This document shows positions 45,101 to 55,143 of a stretch of 64,000 bases of DNA, in pieces. A program made the translations under genes and the position numbers. Source of the stretch: Siphonodentalium dalli (lineage: Eukaryota; Mollusca; Scaphopoda; Gadilida; Siphonodentaliidae); assembly GCA_032622095.1 (NCBI GenBank), contig CP136066.1:134571917-134635916 (forward strand). The letters run 5' to 3'. Numbering within the stretch: position 1 is the stretch's first letter; the number at the start of each line of letters is the position of its first letter. The notes below the pieces were generated by a model. That model was not told where the DNA came from and did no database searches. It worked only from the letters and a program-made list of their open reading frames with translations.

Positions 45101-48100
45101 ATTTGGGTTGTGATTTGAAACAAACAAACAACCCAAATTATGAGGGGGTAAATCCAAGTTCTCACTCATAATAACCCCAATTTCCAACCAAGGCCAATGG
45201 TTGTGGAGGCGAGTACAACTAATATTTCATCCAAATTGAGGATGGGCATAATGTGCCAGTCAAAAAAATGGCCCCGGGGAGCCACGATCGAAAGGCTGGA
45301 AGATACATGTATGAGTATAATATGATAATTATGAGTTACAGACCCAATCCCCCTACCACAAGCAACCAACTTCGTGTACGTAATTGGTTATAAGAAATAT
45401 TTATAGTTAATTAAATCTTGACGTTCATATAAGTCAACACATATTAGTCTGAGTATAGTGCAGGTACGTCGTGACTGCACGGTCGTCCTTTTTTACATGG
45501 ATGTCAATGCCATAATTTCTTGTTTATTATATTATTAGTATTATTGAGGATTTGTTATTGTTGGGACGAAACTGAATGTGATTGGAACGTTTCGTTTAAG
45601 GATCAATTGTATTGTGTTAACTCATATGCTATTGAGGCTAAAAAGGTTGTTTGGGCAGCTGAGCTGCACGTTCGTAATTCATATTCTGTAAATATTGACA
45701 TTGAAAAATGGCCCATACTGAGACTGATTGACATAAGCCATAGTGAGAACATCGATTGTGTGAATTGCCCGTCTACTGTAACATATACGGTATACATTAA
45801 TAACCTTCGATGTCCAATAGGTAAGTGGTTAAAATATTTATATTGGAACACAAGAGGTGATAATAAAATATTTTATGAATAAAAAACCACCAATATAATT
45901 TAAAACAAATATTTATTAATTTAATACAATATCTAGCGTTTGACTGTAGTAAATATTAAAAACACACCCAAAATATTGGACAGATTTGTCTTAAACTATG
46001 AACTTCCTGTCTTGACGGCAAAATATTTTTGAAGTGACAATAGGTGACAAGAAATTATTGAATTTGTTTTTTATTCAAAAATGAGTTAAATTTTATTAGA
46101 GCTAATAAAATTGAAAACCATTTAGCCACGAGGTAAGAAAATATTTGTCAAATTCCAATTAAATGCTGGTTGATACATTCTTGTGGAACAACTTCGAGGT
46201 TAGAATCCTAACACAATCAACTAAAACACCAAAACCGAAATCTGTCTAGCAAATGTATAATTGTTTATTTGAAGTCTCTACTTGGTAATACCTAAACACA
46301 ATATATTTCATACTGTGTGATTACAGATTTCACTGTTTATTCTATTTAAGTTAACTGTCTTTTGCTTTTACACTGTATAACAATAAGAAACCTAGTGTAT
46401 TTTCAAGATATTATTCCTACCCACCTCCCCTGAAACTTAATTATATCCTTCTATTATAGCCACACCACAAGAATCAGTTGTCGCAACAACACAAGAATCA
46501 GTGGTCGTAACAACACAAGAATCAGTCGTCGCAACAACAACACAAGAAGCAGTGGCAACAACAACGACAACTGGTATGTTTTATCTAGAAGAAGAAGCTC
46601 TCAAACTTATTCGGTGTGATAAACTAAAGATATATGTTTTGTTAAGTTCCAATTGATCCAGGTGTTATCATCATGCATTAACTTTATAACCTTGTGGTGA
46701 CTCCAGTGGCATTGTTTAATACACACACACTGAGGCCTGTACACGGGAGGTCAGGATATCTGTGTGCGATCGGAGGTTGTACCATACCCACACCCCCTGA
46801 AACTTAATTATAACCTTCTATTATAGCTACAACACAAGAATCAGTCGTCGCTACAACACAAGAAGCAGTCGCAACAACAACGACAGCTGATATGTTTTAT
46901 CTAGAAGAACCTCTCAAACTTATTCGGTGTGATAAACTAATAATATATGTTTTGTTAAGTTCCAAATCAGTATTTTCAAATACAGAGGGATATAAGTATA
47001 TAGAGTTGCACCCCTTTATATTGTATCTATAGATATTACAGTGCAGGAACCAATTCTGGTTGTAGACGCACTGCTCCAGGTGTTATCATGATCTAATAAC
47101 TTTATAACCTTGTGGTGACTTCAGTAGCATTCGCGATGGGAGGGGGGGTACCGTACCCACCCCCCTGAAACTTAATTATAACCTTCTATTATAGCTACAA
47201 CACAAGATGCAGTCGTTGCAACAACACAAGAAGCAGTTGCAACAACAACGACAGCTGGTATGTTTTATTAGAAGAAGCTCTCAAACTTATTCGGTGTGAT
47301 AAACTAATGATATATATTTTGTTAAGTTCCAAATCAGTATTTTATCATAATCTAATAACTTTATAACCCTGTGGTGACTCCAATAGCATTCTTTAATATG
47401 CACACACCGAGCCGTGTACACAGAGGGTTAGGTGTTAAAGTCCGTGCGTGATTGGACAGTGTATGGTATCCACAACATACCTGGATGAGTGTTGTAATAT
47501 GATGAAGTTTGCGTTGTATCTTTATTCAGTGATCTCGAATGAGAACTTTTCAGCCTGACAAACTTGTTATCTGACCGACTTCTGAATTTTAACACAATAC
47601 CCTGACCAGGTTGCAATCCTTGGTTTGCTATTACGAGAGACAAGTACACTACCTCTTGGCTATCAACTTCCCTTACATTGAAAACAATTTGATTTCTGTT
47701 GGTAGTTTATCAGTAAAATATTGAATTCATGTGGTGATAACTCCATATTTTATAAATTCACCATTAAACTGTCTATTGACATTGAACAGATTTAGAAGAA
47801 ACCTAGTGTATTGTCAGGTGTGGTGAGGTGTTAATATCTGTGTGCGATCGGAGGGGGTGTATCATACCCATCCCCCCTCAAACTTAATTATATCCTTCTA
47901 TTATAGCCACAACACAGGAATCAGTTGTTGCAACAACACAAGAAGCAGTCTCAACAACAACAACAGCTGGTATGTTTTATCTAGAAGAAGCTCTCAAACT
48001 TATTCGGTGTGATAAACTAATGATATATTTTTTGTTAAGTTCCAAATCAGTATTTTATCATAATCTAATAACTGTATAACCCTGTGGTGACTCCAGTAGC

Positions 48101-50114
48101 ATTCTTTAATACGAACACACAGACCGGTGTACACAGAGGGTCAGGTAATAATGTCTGTGCGTGCTTGGACAGTGTATGGTATCCACAACATACCTGGATG
48201 AGTGTTGTAATAGGGTGAAGTTTGCGTTGTATCTTTATTCAGTGATCTCGAATGAGACTTTTCAGCCTGATAAACTTGTTATCTGACCGACTTCCTGTAA
48301 AATATTCAATTCAGTTGGTGATAACTCCATATTTTATAAATTCACCTTTAAACTGTATATTGACATTAAACAGATTTAGAAGAAGCCTAGTGTATTGTCC
48401 ACCCACACCCCTGAAACTTAATTATATTCTTCTATTATAGGTACAACTCAAGAGGCAGTTGTCACAGAGACAACAATGACCGCTGGTATGTTTATTAAGA
48501 AGAAGCTCTCAAACTTATTCATAAACTCTCATCAGAGGTAAAATTATTTACAGAGATAGATAACTAGATAGAGTTATCCTCTCTTGCATTGAAAAAACAT
48601 CTGATTTCTGTTGAGAGTTTATCAGTAAAATATTAAATTGAAATACGAAAACTTCTGATTTCTGTTGTAACTGTGTATTCCAATAACTATTTTACTGCCT
48701 GTTTATACCACTATTTGGCAAAAAAAAAAATTTGTCAACTTTAAATTTTTTTTTTTAATTTTCTGCTTTTGTGTAATATATAGATTGGTTTTGTTGTAAA
48801 GGGAATACCATATATAACTATATACTTTTTATTGAAACCAGATCTATAATATCTACGACCACCTCAATATTTACTATTAATTACAACCCTTTTTGTTGAA
48901 TTTTTTACAGGTTGGTAAATTTATCCATAATATTCTCAATTTCAGAAAGAGGAGGAATTAGGGAAAATATCTATTCTGGTAAGTTGAATATTCTCCATAT
49001 AATTAACTACTTAAATAAGTTTGAATTGATTTCCTATTTCAGATTTTGTATTGAAAATAAGTTTAGTTTATATTTAAATCTTCTTTCAGCAACAGAGTCT
49101 TTATTGAAATATATTGGCTCCACAGTCGGGGCTGGTGCGGGGAGTTTGCTGTTGGGGTTGATGGGGTGGTGGTGTAGACGAAGATTACAAACCAACAGAC
49201 AGCATCGAAGACTGTTACAAACCTCCAGTTTGCACACAACAACATTTTCGGCATCAGACTCTCCCACTGATATGGACCAAACTGAGGTGACTTCCATCGA
49301 TTTGGGAATATCCTCAGATTTAGAGACTGTAACTGCTGCGGATGCTTCCACCGCAGTTACATTCTCTAACTCTGAGTATTCTCCCAGTTCTACTGATATC
49401 ATCTCACTTTGTTCCATAACAGAGGGAGAGTCGGTCGTACGATGCTCCGATTCAGAGGATAAAACTTTGTCGGCTGAGCCCACATCAATTATATCCTCTA
49501 TTTCGGAGTACAATGCGACTGAGGCAATTTCTTCAACACCCGTAAAAAAATCGGGAAGAAAGATTAACCCTCCAGTTAAGTATACACCTTAAATATTGAT
49601 CAAGGTGAATACATAATGATACTCTATCCGATCGGACAGTCTTCTTTAAAAATACTTTCTTTATCCAAATTTTGTTCAACAATAAAAAATTTGACTCATA
49701 TCCAATTTGATCCGTATCTTCGACAAATAACAAACTTAAAAAGAATTGATTCAATTCAATTTTTCTTCCTTCAAAGCTGTATTAGTTTAGGAGCGTCTGA
49801 TTGGATTGAGTATCGTTAAACTTTCCATAATTGAAATTATTTGACTAGTATAGACTTACCTGTTTTTCCATTTCTTCATCAAACTTTTTGATGTCATTGA
49901 AATAGGTGTAGATATCATCTTTGTTTTCAGCCAGGTGCTCAAACTCATTGTGTGTTAGCGGCATGAATGAAGACGTGTTGTTACTTGTTAATGACAGCAA
50001 ATTTTTCCCTTTGTAACGTTTTAATGTTACAGCTTTGGTGGATCCTAAGGATGCCTTTAAAACCAAGTTTTCTTTAAAGTAGGGATCTCGCACAAATTGC
50101 ATTCTTGTATACAT
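42111..50114 (-). CDS. Spliced Polinton cargo gene: PC4-like domain, P/S/A repeats, basic tail
   Basis: Six minus-strand coding exons, all phase 0: 50114-49860, 43577-43545, 43301-42960, 42811-42767, 42472-42425 and 42140-42111 (TAA at 42111). They total 753 nt, 250 residues. Exon 1 encodes a domain with AVTLKRYKGKNLLSL and FMPLTHNEFEHLAENKDDI whose layout fits PC4/SUB1. Exon 3 encodes an acidic DDDD start and four ~22-residue repeats (SAASATIAGPSYAAIP). Exons 4-5 are acidic then basic, and exon 6 ends LKRRRRMN, a likely nuclear signal. A nuclear single-stranded-DNA or transcription role is inferred. The 6.3 kb first intron contains another gene on the opposite strand. A further 5' exon is likely at 51487-51517. 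Confidence 0.75.
42425..42472 (-). CDS. Exon 5 of the minus-strand cargo gene
   Basis: 48 nt (GGKRKMVDTQDENLFS), phase 0, acceptor 'tttacag', donor 'gtaagt'. Confidence 0.7.
42767..42811 (-). CDS. Exon 4 of the minus-strand cargo gene
   Basis: 45 nt (DRRIVVIDNDDDENE), phase 0, acceptor 'ttatag', donor 'gtatat'. The short hydrophobic core next to acidic residues (IVVID plus D/E) resembles a SUMO-interaction motif. Confidence 0.7.
42960..43301 (-). CDS. Exon 3, Pro/Ser/Ala repeat, of the minus-strand cargo gene
   Basis: 342 nt, phase 0, acceptor 'tttcag', donor 'gtaact'. After DDDDAPIMHRPPPHH it encodes four tandem copies of a ~22-residue unit (66 bp) based on SDSAASATIAGPSYAAIP. The copies differ by few bases, so they expanded recently and stayed in frame. 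Predicted disordered. Confidence 0.8.
43545..43577 (-). CDS. Exon 2 of the minus-strand cargo gene
   Basis: 33 nt micro-exon (IRQKYGVAINL), phase 0, acceptor 'caacag', donor 'gtatgt'. Confidence 0.65.
43640..44110. repeat. Host-type ~200 bp repeats inside the Polinton
   Basis: Units with 'caaagagtaaa', 'ccaaaatagctgttggtggc' and later 'gaaaagagtaaaatccaaga' belong to the family seen at 6600-8135 and 14230-15010. Their presence in the long intron shows traffic between host repeats and the element. Confidence 0.65.
44297..45490. mobile_element. ~1.2 kb insertion bounded by 10 bp inverted ends
   Basis: The left end AAGGACGACC and right end GGTCGTCCTT are exact complements, each in a T-run. A third copy at 44356-44365 makes the first 69 bases a compound hairpin with inner palindromes 'gctgggcgcagcccagc' and 'gcgcatatgttgc/gcaacatatgcgc'. 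It is more GC-rich than its surroundings. It ends seven bases before the ATG at 45497. No coding gene was found inside (44448-45480 shows only short incidental frames). Confidence 0.55.
44393..44447. promoter_or_regulatory. Three YY1-type CCGCCATCTTG sites, 22 bp apart
   Basis: Identical 11 bp copies start at 44393, 44415 and 44437, exactly two helical turns apart. CCGCCATCTTG contains the YY1 core (reverse complement AAGATGGCGG). They lie ~1.1 kb upstream of the glycoprotein gene. A 'ggtataaatg' TATA-like box follows at about 44964. Confidence 0.6.
45520..45820 (+). CDS. Glycoprotein exon 1: leader and Cys-containing ectodomain
   Basis: The open frame starts at TTG 45520 and ends at donor 'gtaagt' (45821), phase 1. 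After the hydrophobic stretch come ETECDWN, QLYCVN and IDCVNCPS, plus a final LRCPIG, giving five to six ectodomain cysteines. The true initiation codon is uncertain. Confidence 0.7.
45520..49592 (+). CDS. Spliced type I membrane glycoprotein gene carried by the Polinton
   Basis: Exons at 45520-45820, 46460-46573, 46827-46889, 47195-47257, 47907-47969, 48441-48485, 48946-48978 and 49090-49592, all joined in phase 1. The product has a hydrophobic leader-like start (FIILLVLLRICYC), a ~85-residue ectodomain with cysteines and an LRR-like WPILRLIDIS segment, a Thr/Gln/Ser/Val mucin-like stalk from cassette exons, one transmembrane helix (STVGAGAGSLLLGLMGWW), a basic CRRRL stop-transfer and a ~140-residue Ser/Thr/acidic tail. 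Cell-surface location is inferred. No in-frame ATG precedes the leader; the nearby ATG at 45497 is in another frame, so the start is either in an upstream exon or broken. It lies in an intron of the opposite-strand gene. Confidence 0.75.
46460..46573 (+). CDS. Mucin-like cassette exon 1
   Basis: 114 nt, phase 1-1, acceptor 'attatag', donor 'gtatgt'. Encodes three to four copies of TTQESVVA and ends in a Thr run. Potential O-glycosylation stalk. It is the longest cassette. Confidence 0.8.
46827..46889 (+). CDS. Mucin-like cassette exon 2, donor mutated
   Basis: 63 nt with acceptor 'attatag' and the same TTQESVVATTQEAVATTTT pattern. Where the others read CTG|gtatgt it reads CTG|atatgt, so the GT donor is lost. 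The exon is probably skipped; because cassettes are phase 1-1, skipping does not shift the frame. Confidence 0.65.
47195..47257 (+). CDS. Mucin-like cassette exon 3
   Basis: 63 nt, phase 1-1, acceptor 'attatag', donor 'gtatgt'. Thr/Gln/Ala/Val repeat (TTQDAVVATTQEAVATTTTA). Confidence 0.8.
47907..47969 (+). CDS. Mucin-like cassette exon 4
   Basis: 63 nt, phase 1-1, acceptor 'attatag', donor 'gtatgt', with TTQESVVATTQEAVSTTTTA. Confidence 0.8.
48441..48485 (+). CDS. Mucin-like cassette exon 5 (diverged)
   Basis: 45 nt, phase 1-1, acceptor 'attatag', donor 'gtatgt'. TTQEAVVTETTMTA, shorter and more diverged than the others. Confidence 0.75.
48946..48978 (+). CDS. Glycoprotein juxtamembrane micro-exon
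   Basis: 33 nt, acceptor 'tttcag', donor 'gtaagt', phase 1-1 (ERGGIRENIYS). Confidence 0.7.
49090..49592 (+). CDS. Glycoprotein last exon: transmembrane helix and cytoplasmic tail
   Basis: 503 nt from acceptor 'tttcag' to TAA at 49590-49592. Encodes the TM helix, CRRRLQTNRQHRRLLQ and a Ser/Thr/Asp/Glu-rich tail ending VKYTP. An AATAAA signal follows at 49681. Confidence 0.82.
49681..49686 (+). terminator. Poly(A) signal AATAAA after the glycoprotein gene
   Basis: It lies 89 bases past the stop codon and before the convergent first exon of the minus-strand gene. Confidence 0.5.
49860..50114 (-). CDS. Exon 1 (PC4-like domain) of the minus-strand cargo gene
   Basis: 255 nt between acceptor 'ttgcag' and donor 'gtaagt'. 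It begins MYTRMQFVRDPYFKENLVLK. The open frame carries on upstream of the acceptor, but the acceptor and the candidate 5' exon argue that translation starts here or further upstream. The PC4 resemblance rests on a beta-strand 'KRYKGKNLLSL', a Ser/Thr-rich turn, then 'PLTHNEFEHL'. Confidence 0.75.
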
Positions 50115-50549
50115 CTGCAAGTATAGATTATTAGTTTGATAGATTGAATTGTATTTGAACATCCTACTCAATAAGATGTTTGTTAATACTTTAAGGATTT
50201 GGTATTCTCTGACATATATTCAATTTGAAATTAGATTTTCAATTGTATTTGATCATCCTAATGGGTGAGATGTTTCATATTACTTGAAGGATATTTTTGG
50301 ATTTGTTTACCTTTTGGTGATCAATGACTTAAACTTTTTTTGTGATCGCTGATATATCCATTGATTCATCTATGCTTGTGAGAAATTAATATAGAGTTCA
50401 ATCCCTTGGATGCCCTTACAGCATGATATTAATGTGTCATATTTAATACTGTGAGATATCTGGAGGAGTTATATCTTTCTATTTGATTTTTAAGGGTTTA
50501 AAGGTGCACACAATTCAAATGTGAATTCTCTTGTTTATATTATTTTCTA

Positions 50550-53100
50550 TGGTGTATTGAGCAGAACAGATCTCAATACCTTAATCGACCTGATCATTTG
50601 ATATTACACTGTTTTTTTGTTTTTTTAGATTCCTCTTTCAAATACAATAAATAATAGTATTCCATTTAATCTGATAATTCCAATGACCTGAACAGCATAT
50701 TTCACTAAGAGATAGAGTTATTGCCCTTCCACAACAAAATTAATTTTAGAACAGAAACATTTATTCAACCTGATCAGTTGATATTTCCTTGTTTTAGAGG
50801 TTCTTTTCAAATGGTATGGAACATATTGTATATGCTTTGGAAAAGGGAGCAAACATATGGAAGAATATAGAACAGCTGTGGTCTTGGGATTGTTTACCAA
50901 GTGAAAGATTTCTCCCTTGTGAATCCAGATTGGATTTAACAGATAGAGTTATTCCTCTTCCATAGACTTTGATAATTTCAAAACAGAAATAATTTTCCTA
51001 TTTATTCGATCTGATCAGTTGTAATGTAGAACATGTTGTATATACTTTGGAAGAGGAATTATGGATGTATATAAAACACACATGGTCTTAGATTGTCTAC
51101 CAAGCGAAGGATTTCACACTTGTGCCCCTATTGGATATAAGAGAGAGATATGTTATGGAGCTTCCTTTCAAATGGTATAGAACATATTGTATATACTTTG
51201 GAAGAGGAACCAAAAATATGGAAGAATATGAAATATATATGGTCTTGGATTGTCTAGCAAGTGGAAGATTTTCCCACTTGTGAACCCTGATTGGATCCAA
51301 GAGATAGAATTATTCCACCTCTATTCTATTTTTTTGGTATTGATTTACTATTAATTAGAAATATTCCATTCTTATATGGGGGGGGGGGGGAGGGGGTAGG
51401 GGGTGTTAGAATAATAAGAAGGGTTTGATTAAAGATAGGATATATTCTAAAGAGTAATAGTTGAAGATATAAATATTAGTACTTACGTTTGTTGGTTGTT
51501 GATTTCCTTCTTTTTTCCTGTATTATTCTGAATGATCAGAGCATAATATAGTTGCCTATTTTTTCTTGTCTTTTATACCATTTTTTTAATCAGCTCACAC
51601 CTTGTTCATGACAAAATCCATATCTTTTTACCGGTGCTTTCTCACACTTGCATTTACCTCATGACTTGAACATTTGTTTTTTTCACATAATATGTCATAC
51701 ATATTTCTGGGTCATAGTGACTCCTTTCTATTTTGGTAAGTGACAGTGACCTTCTTACGATTTTCATATTTTTACTGTTTGGTGTTAAGCATTAAATTTC
51801 ATATTTTGTAAAATAAGGTCTGAAAAGGGAAATGTTGTAGCATCCGCTTGGTATCCATCATTCATATTCAGCATACAATTGATACCTCTCTGCTCTAGTC
51901 AATATTTAACCTCTGAATAATATGATACCTCATACCTGATTATATTACCTCAACATATTTTGTTTTATTATTATATCTTATTGCGTCCATATTTAGATTG
52001 ATTTAATATTCAGAGCTATTTTTTGCTCTAAGTATTGATTACAGCTTCACTTAAGTTATCGATTGACCACGTTGTATTATACACAACATATCCCATATTA
52101 TATACCATTTGAAAGAGGTATCAGTTAATATATATTCCACCAGAATACCAAACAGCTGTGTGCTTGGATGGTGCATTCTTGTCAACTCAGTTTGGATCAG
52201 TTTTCAAACTAAGATTTAGAGTTATTCATCTTCAATTGAGTATAATAGACTTTGATCAAAGTTAATCACAGAACACGCCTCATTACCTCAACAGAAACAA
52301 TTTCCCATGAAATCTGATTAGTTGATATTACACTGTCTTCTTCTTTTATTTGGTATATAATTTGGAATATATTGTGTATAATATGATGTTGTGGTTCGAA
52401 CCACCAGAATATAGAACAACATATGGTCTTATATTGTCTACCAAGTGATAGAGATTCTCATGATTAATTGTAAGATTTCCCCCATTGTCAAGTCAGAATG
52501 GATCAGAATTCGAACTAAGAGATAGAGTTATCCCTCTTCCATTTTAGTATGATCACTGTACATACTTCTGTTCATCAACAGAAGCAATTGTTCTTGTTTA
52601 TTCTACCTTATCAGTTGATATATACTGTTTTGAGGATTCCTCTTTCAAATGGTTTATATTATAGAACATTATATATATAATTTGGTATAGGAACCAAACA
52701 TTCCACAAGAATATGGAATAGTTGTTGTCTTGGTTTGTCTACCAAGCTCAGATTAATTCCAAGATTTCCCTCTTGTCAAACCAGATTATAAACTAAGAGA
52801 TATAGTTATTCTTCTTCCATTGAGTATATTAGCTTTGATCCAAAGAAACAATTTTCCCTTTTTATCCAACCTGATTAGTTGTTATCACACTGTTTTATAG
52901 ATTCCTTTGATGTGTTATACCAGAACACGGTACAGCTGTGGTCTTGGATTGTCTACCAAGCGTTGAGAATTGCTCAGAATTCATCCTAAGAGTTATTCCT
53001 CTTCCATTGAGTTTAATAGACTGATCGGTTAATATTACACTGTTTTTGGAACTTCCTTCTTTCAAATAGTATGTAATATGAGATATGATGTATTTGTTCT
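50550..53100. repeat. Diverged ~200-330 bp tandem repeats, right half of Polinton
   Basis: Recurring blocks are 'cctgatcagttgatatt', 'cctctttcaaatggtat', 'aacatattgtatatactttg', 'ggtcttggattgtctaccaa' and 'gagatagagttattcctctt', seen six or more times. No open frame of note. A G-run with possible quadruplex potential is at 51379-51402. Confidence 0.75.
51487..51517 (-). CDS. Possible upstream exon of the minus-strand cargo gene
   Basis: 31 nt between acceptor 'atacag' and donor 'gtaagt'. If spliced to 50114 it is either leader or adds a short polar stretch ahead of the exon 1 methionine. Coding status is uncertain. Confidence 0.4.
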
Positions 53101-55143
53101 GGTGTTTCGATAATTAAGTGATCCTTTAATCTTTGAGTTATTTATTTGCTGAAGTCACATATTCAGTTAATAACATAAGAGCCGTCCATTGACAAGTTTT
53201 TTCAGATATCTTTAAACTCCCCTAATAAGGTGAGAAAATTTGTGATTTGTATAGGTAAGGGGATCATAAAATGTTATTTTCATATTCATATTCTTTATAA
53301 TATTATCATATCTATAATCAAGGACCAGTGTAGAGATTTCAATTTATTATAGGTGGTTTCTGTATTGGGTTAAAAGAACTGTTATCAGGGATATATTATA
53401 TTATCTTAGGTTCAAGTTTCACACTAGGATTATACATCTATGATTATTCAACACATTGGTCTTTTGTAAAATTATTTTATTGATTATTAACACTGTTATA
53501 ATATTTGGCTAAAATTTTATTAATTTGTTGTTATATACTGGTTTTGTAGAATTTATCTCCTGACAATACTCTTTGAACTGGTCCTTGATGATTGTGTTTA
53601 TTAAACATCATTTTAAAATTATATATTTAGGCAATCATCCTGTTATTTTTGTTGATTTTTCAGGAATTATAACTATTTGACCATTTGTGATATTCTCAAC
53701 TTTGTTTTTTTTATACTTCATTATTAATCATGACAAATTCTATTTTTTTAAAATATTATTGCGGCAATCATTGTAAATATTGTTGATTTTGCGGAAATTT
53801 TATATTTGACATTTACATTGTTGATTTTTGTTCTCAAAATAAATATAATTTTTATATAAATTGTTATATTGACATTTCCAATTTGATTTAAGTTTTTGGA
53901 ACAATTATATAACTTGGTGTGGTCTACATATTATAATCGTGGTTGGTTATTTTGTTTTGATGTATATAGGTATTTATATGTATTTCCATATGGTTATTTC
54001 CCAGGTATGGAAAGTGATATTCTATATATTAGGTATTGTTCTGAGGATATTGTTTGGTGTGTCCTAAGATTTCAATCTGGTATAGGTTTAACCTAGGAAT
54101 ATAACCTGCATGAACTTACTGACCTATTCTCACAGCTGTTATTTCTCAGCTCTAATTGTTTGGGGTGTCCTAAGATTTCAAATGAATAGTGTGTAGGTTT
54201 AACACAGGAAGATAACCTGCCTGAACTTACTGAGATATTCTCTCAGCTGTTATTTCTCAGCTATAATTCTTATCTGTAATACATAGCATTCCTGGTCTGC
54301 TGCATTGTGGATAGGTATACATTTTTTCTTTTAGAATTTGGTAAGTTTTGGTTTCAATTTAAATTAATTGAAATAAAGTTATACAATAGGTCCTGAGGTC
54401 CTGAAATTCCTGTACATAACTATAGTATTAATTAATTTTCTTTAGTCATTCCGTTTGCATGCGCATCAATTCCTTCATAAACTTTGCCAGCTTGTATTCT
54501 ATGATTTTCTGGTCATTTTTTAAAAATCCTTGTCATATTTAGCATGCAGGATTGTAACTTGTTTAACTGCTATTTAGATCCGATTTATTTTGATGGAGTT
54601 ACTGCCCTTTATCGATATGATTAACAGCTGTGATTACTTGCATTTGCTTAGGTCCAATTTGGGAAATTGTGAGTAATTTAAACACTTGGAGATATTATTC
54701 TTATTACAACATTGATTATGGTGGAATCTTGGTCATATTTTCATATTTAATTGTCTATAATAGAATTGTATTGTGGTTTATATCGTCAGTGGTTATTGCG
54801 TGTCGATTGCAGATTAACAGGTTGGTCATATGCTATGTAGGCATATAATTATATGTATCCATACCATGTATGGTAGACATAATGCCACCATTCGGATCAA
54901 CCATTCATCGTTCATCTGTCTGTCTGTTTGTTCGTATACACTTGATATACTATTACATTAGTCAATTACCTTTAGAAATTAATAAGATTTTACATTCGCT
55001 CATATTCATGCCCTATTCAATTCTTTTAACAAAGTAGTTTTGTCCGACTGTGTTCATATTTTGAAAATAGGCTTATCATAATACACACCTCGTCTGCATC
55101 TTTATAATGATTGTGTGTACATATAGGAAAGTATCCCTTATTC
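53101..55143. other. AT-rich right subterminal region of Polinton, no gene
   Basis: It contains a ~105 bp tandem pair at 54055-54270 ('gtgtcctaagatttcaa', 'ataacctgc', 'gctgttatttctcagct'), part of which is inverted relative to 31976-32045. No credible ORF. Confidence 0.6.

Larger units (their letters stand above)
45821..48440 (+). repeat. Tandem duplications of cassette exon plus flanking intron
   Basis: Each cassette is preceded by 'aacttaattataaccttcta' and followed by 'gtatgttttatctagaagaa', 'ctctcaaacttattcggtgt' and 'gataaactaatgatatatgt'. A further shared block ('ataactttataaccttgtgg', 'tgactccagtagcattcttt') lies between some copies. Unit length is about 0.35-0.7 kb. Confidence 0.85.

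Noticed and set aside
45603-45851. 82-codon minus-strand frame over glycoprotein exon 1
   Set aside because: It is a shadow of the plus-strand exon, with no splice sites or leader.
48912-48945. ATG at 48912 as the start of the transmembrane protein
   Set aside because: It reads through intron sequence. The splice sites at 48946 and 48978 fit the phase of the upstream cassettes better.
49043-49066. Extra exon between the juxtamembrane and TM exons of the glycoprotein gene
   Set aside because: An acceptor-like 'tttcag' is present, but no donor gives a phase 1 exit. Direct splicing 48978 to 49090 keeps the frame.
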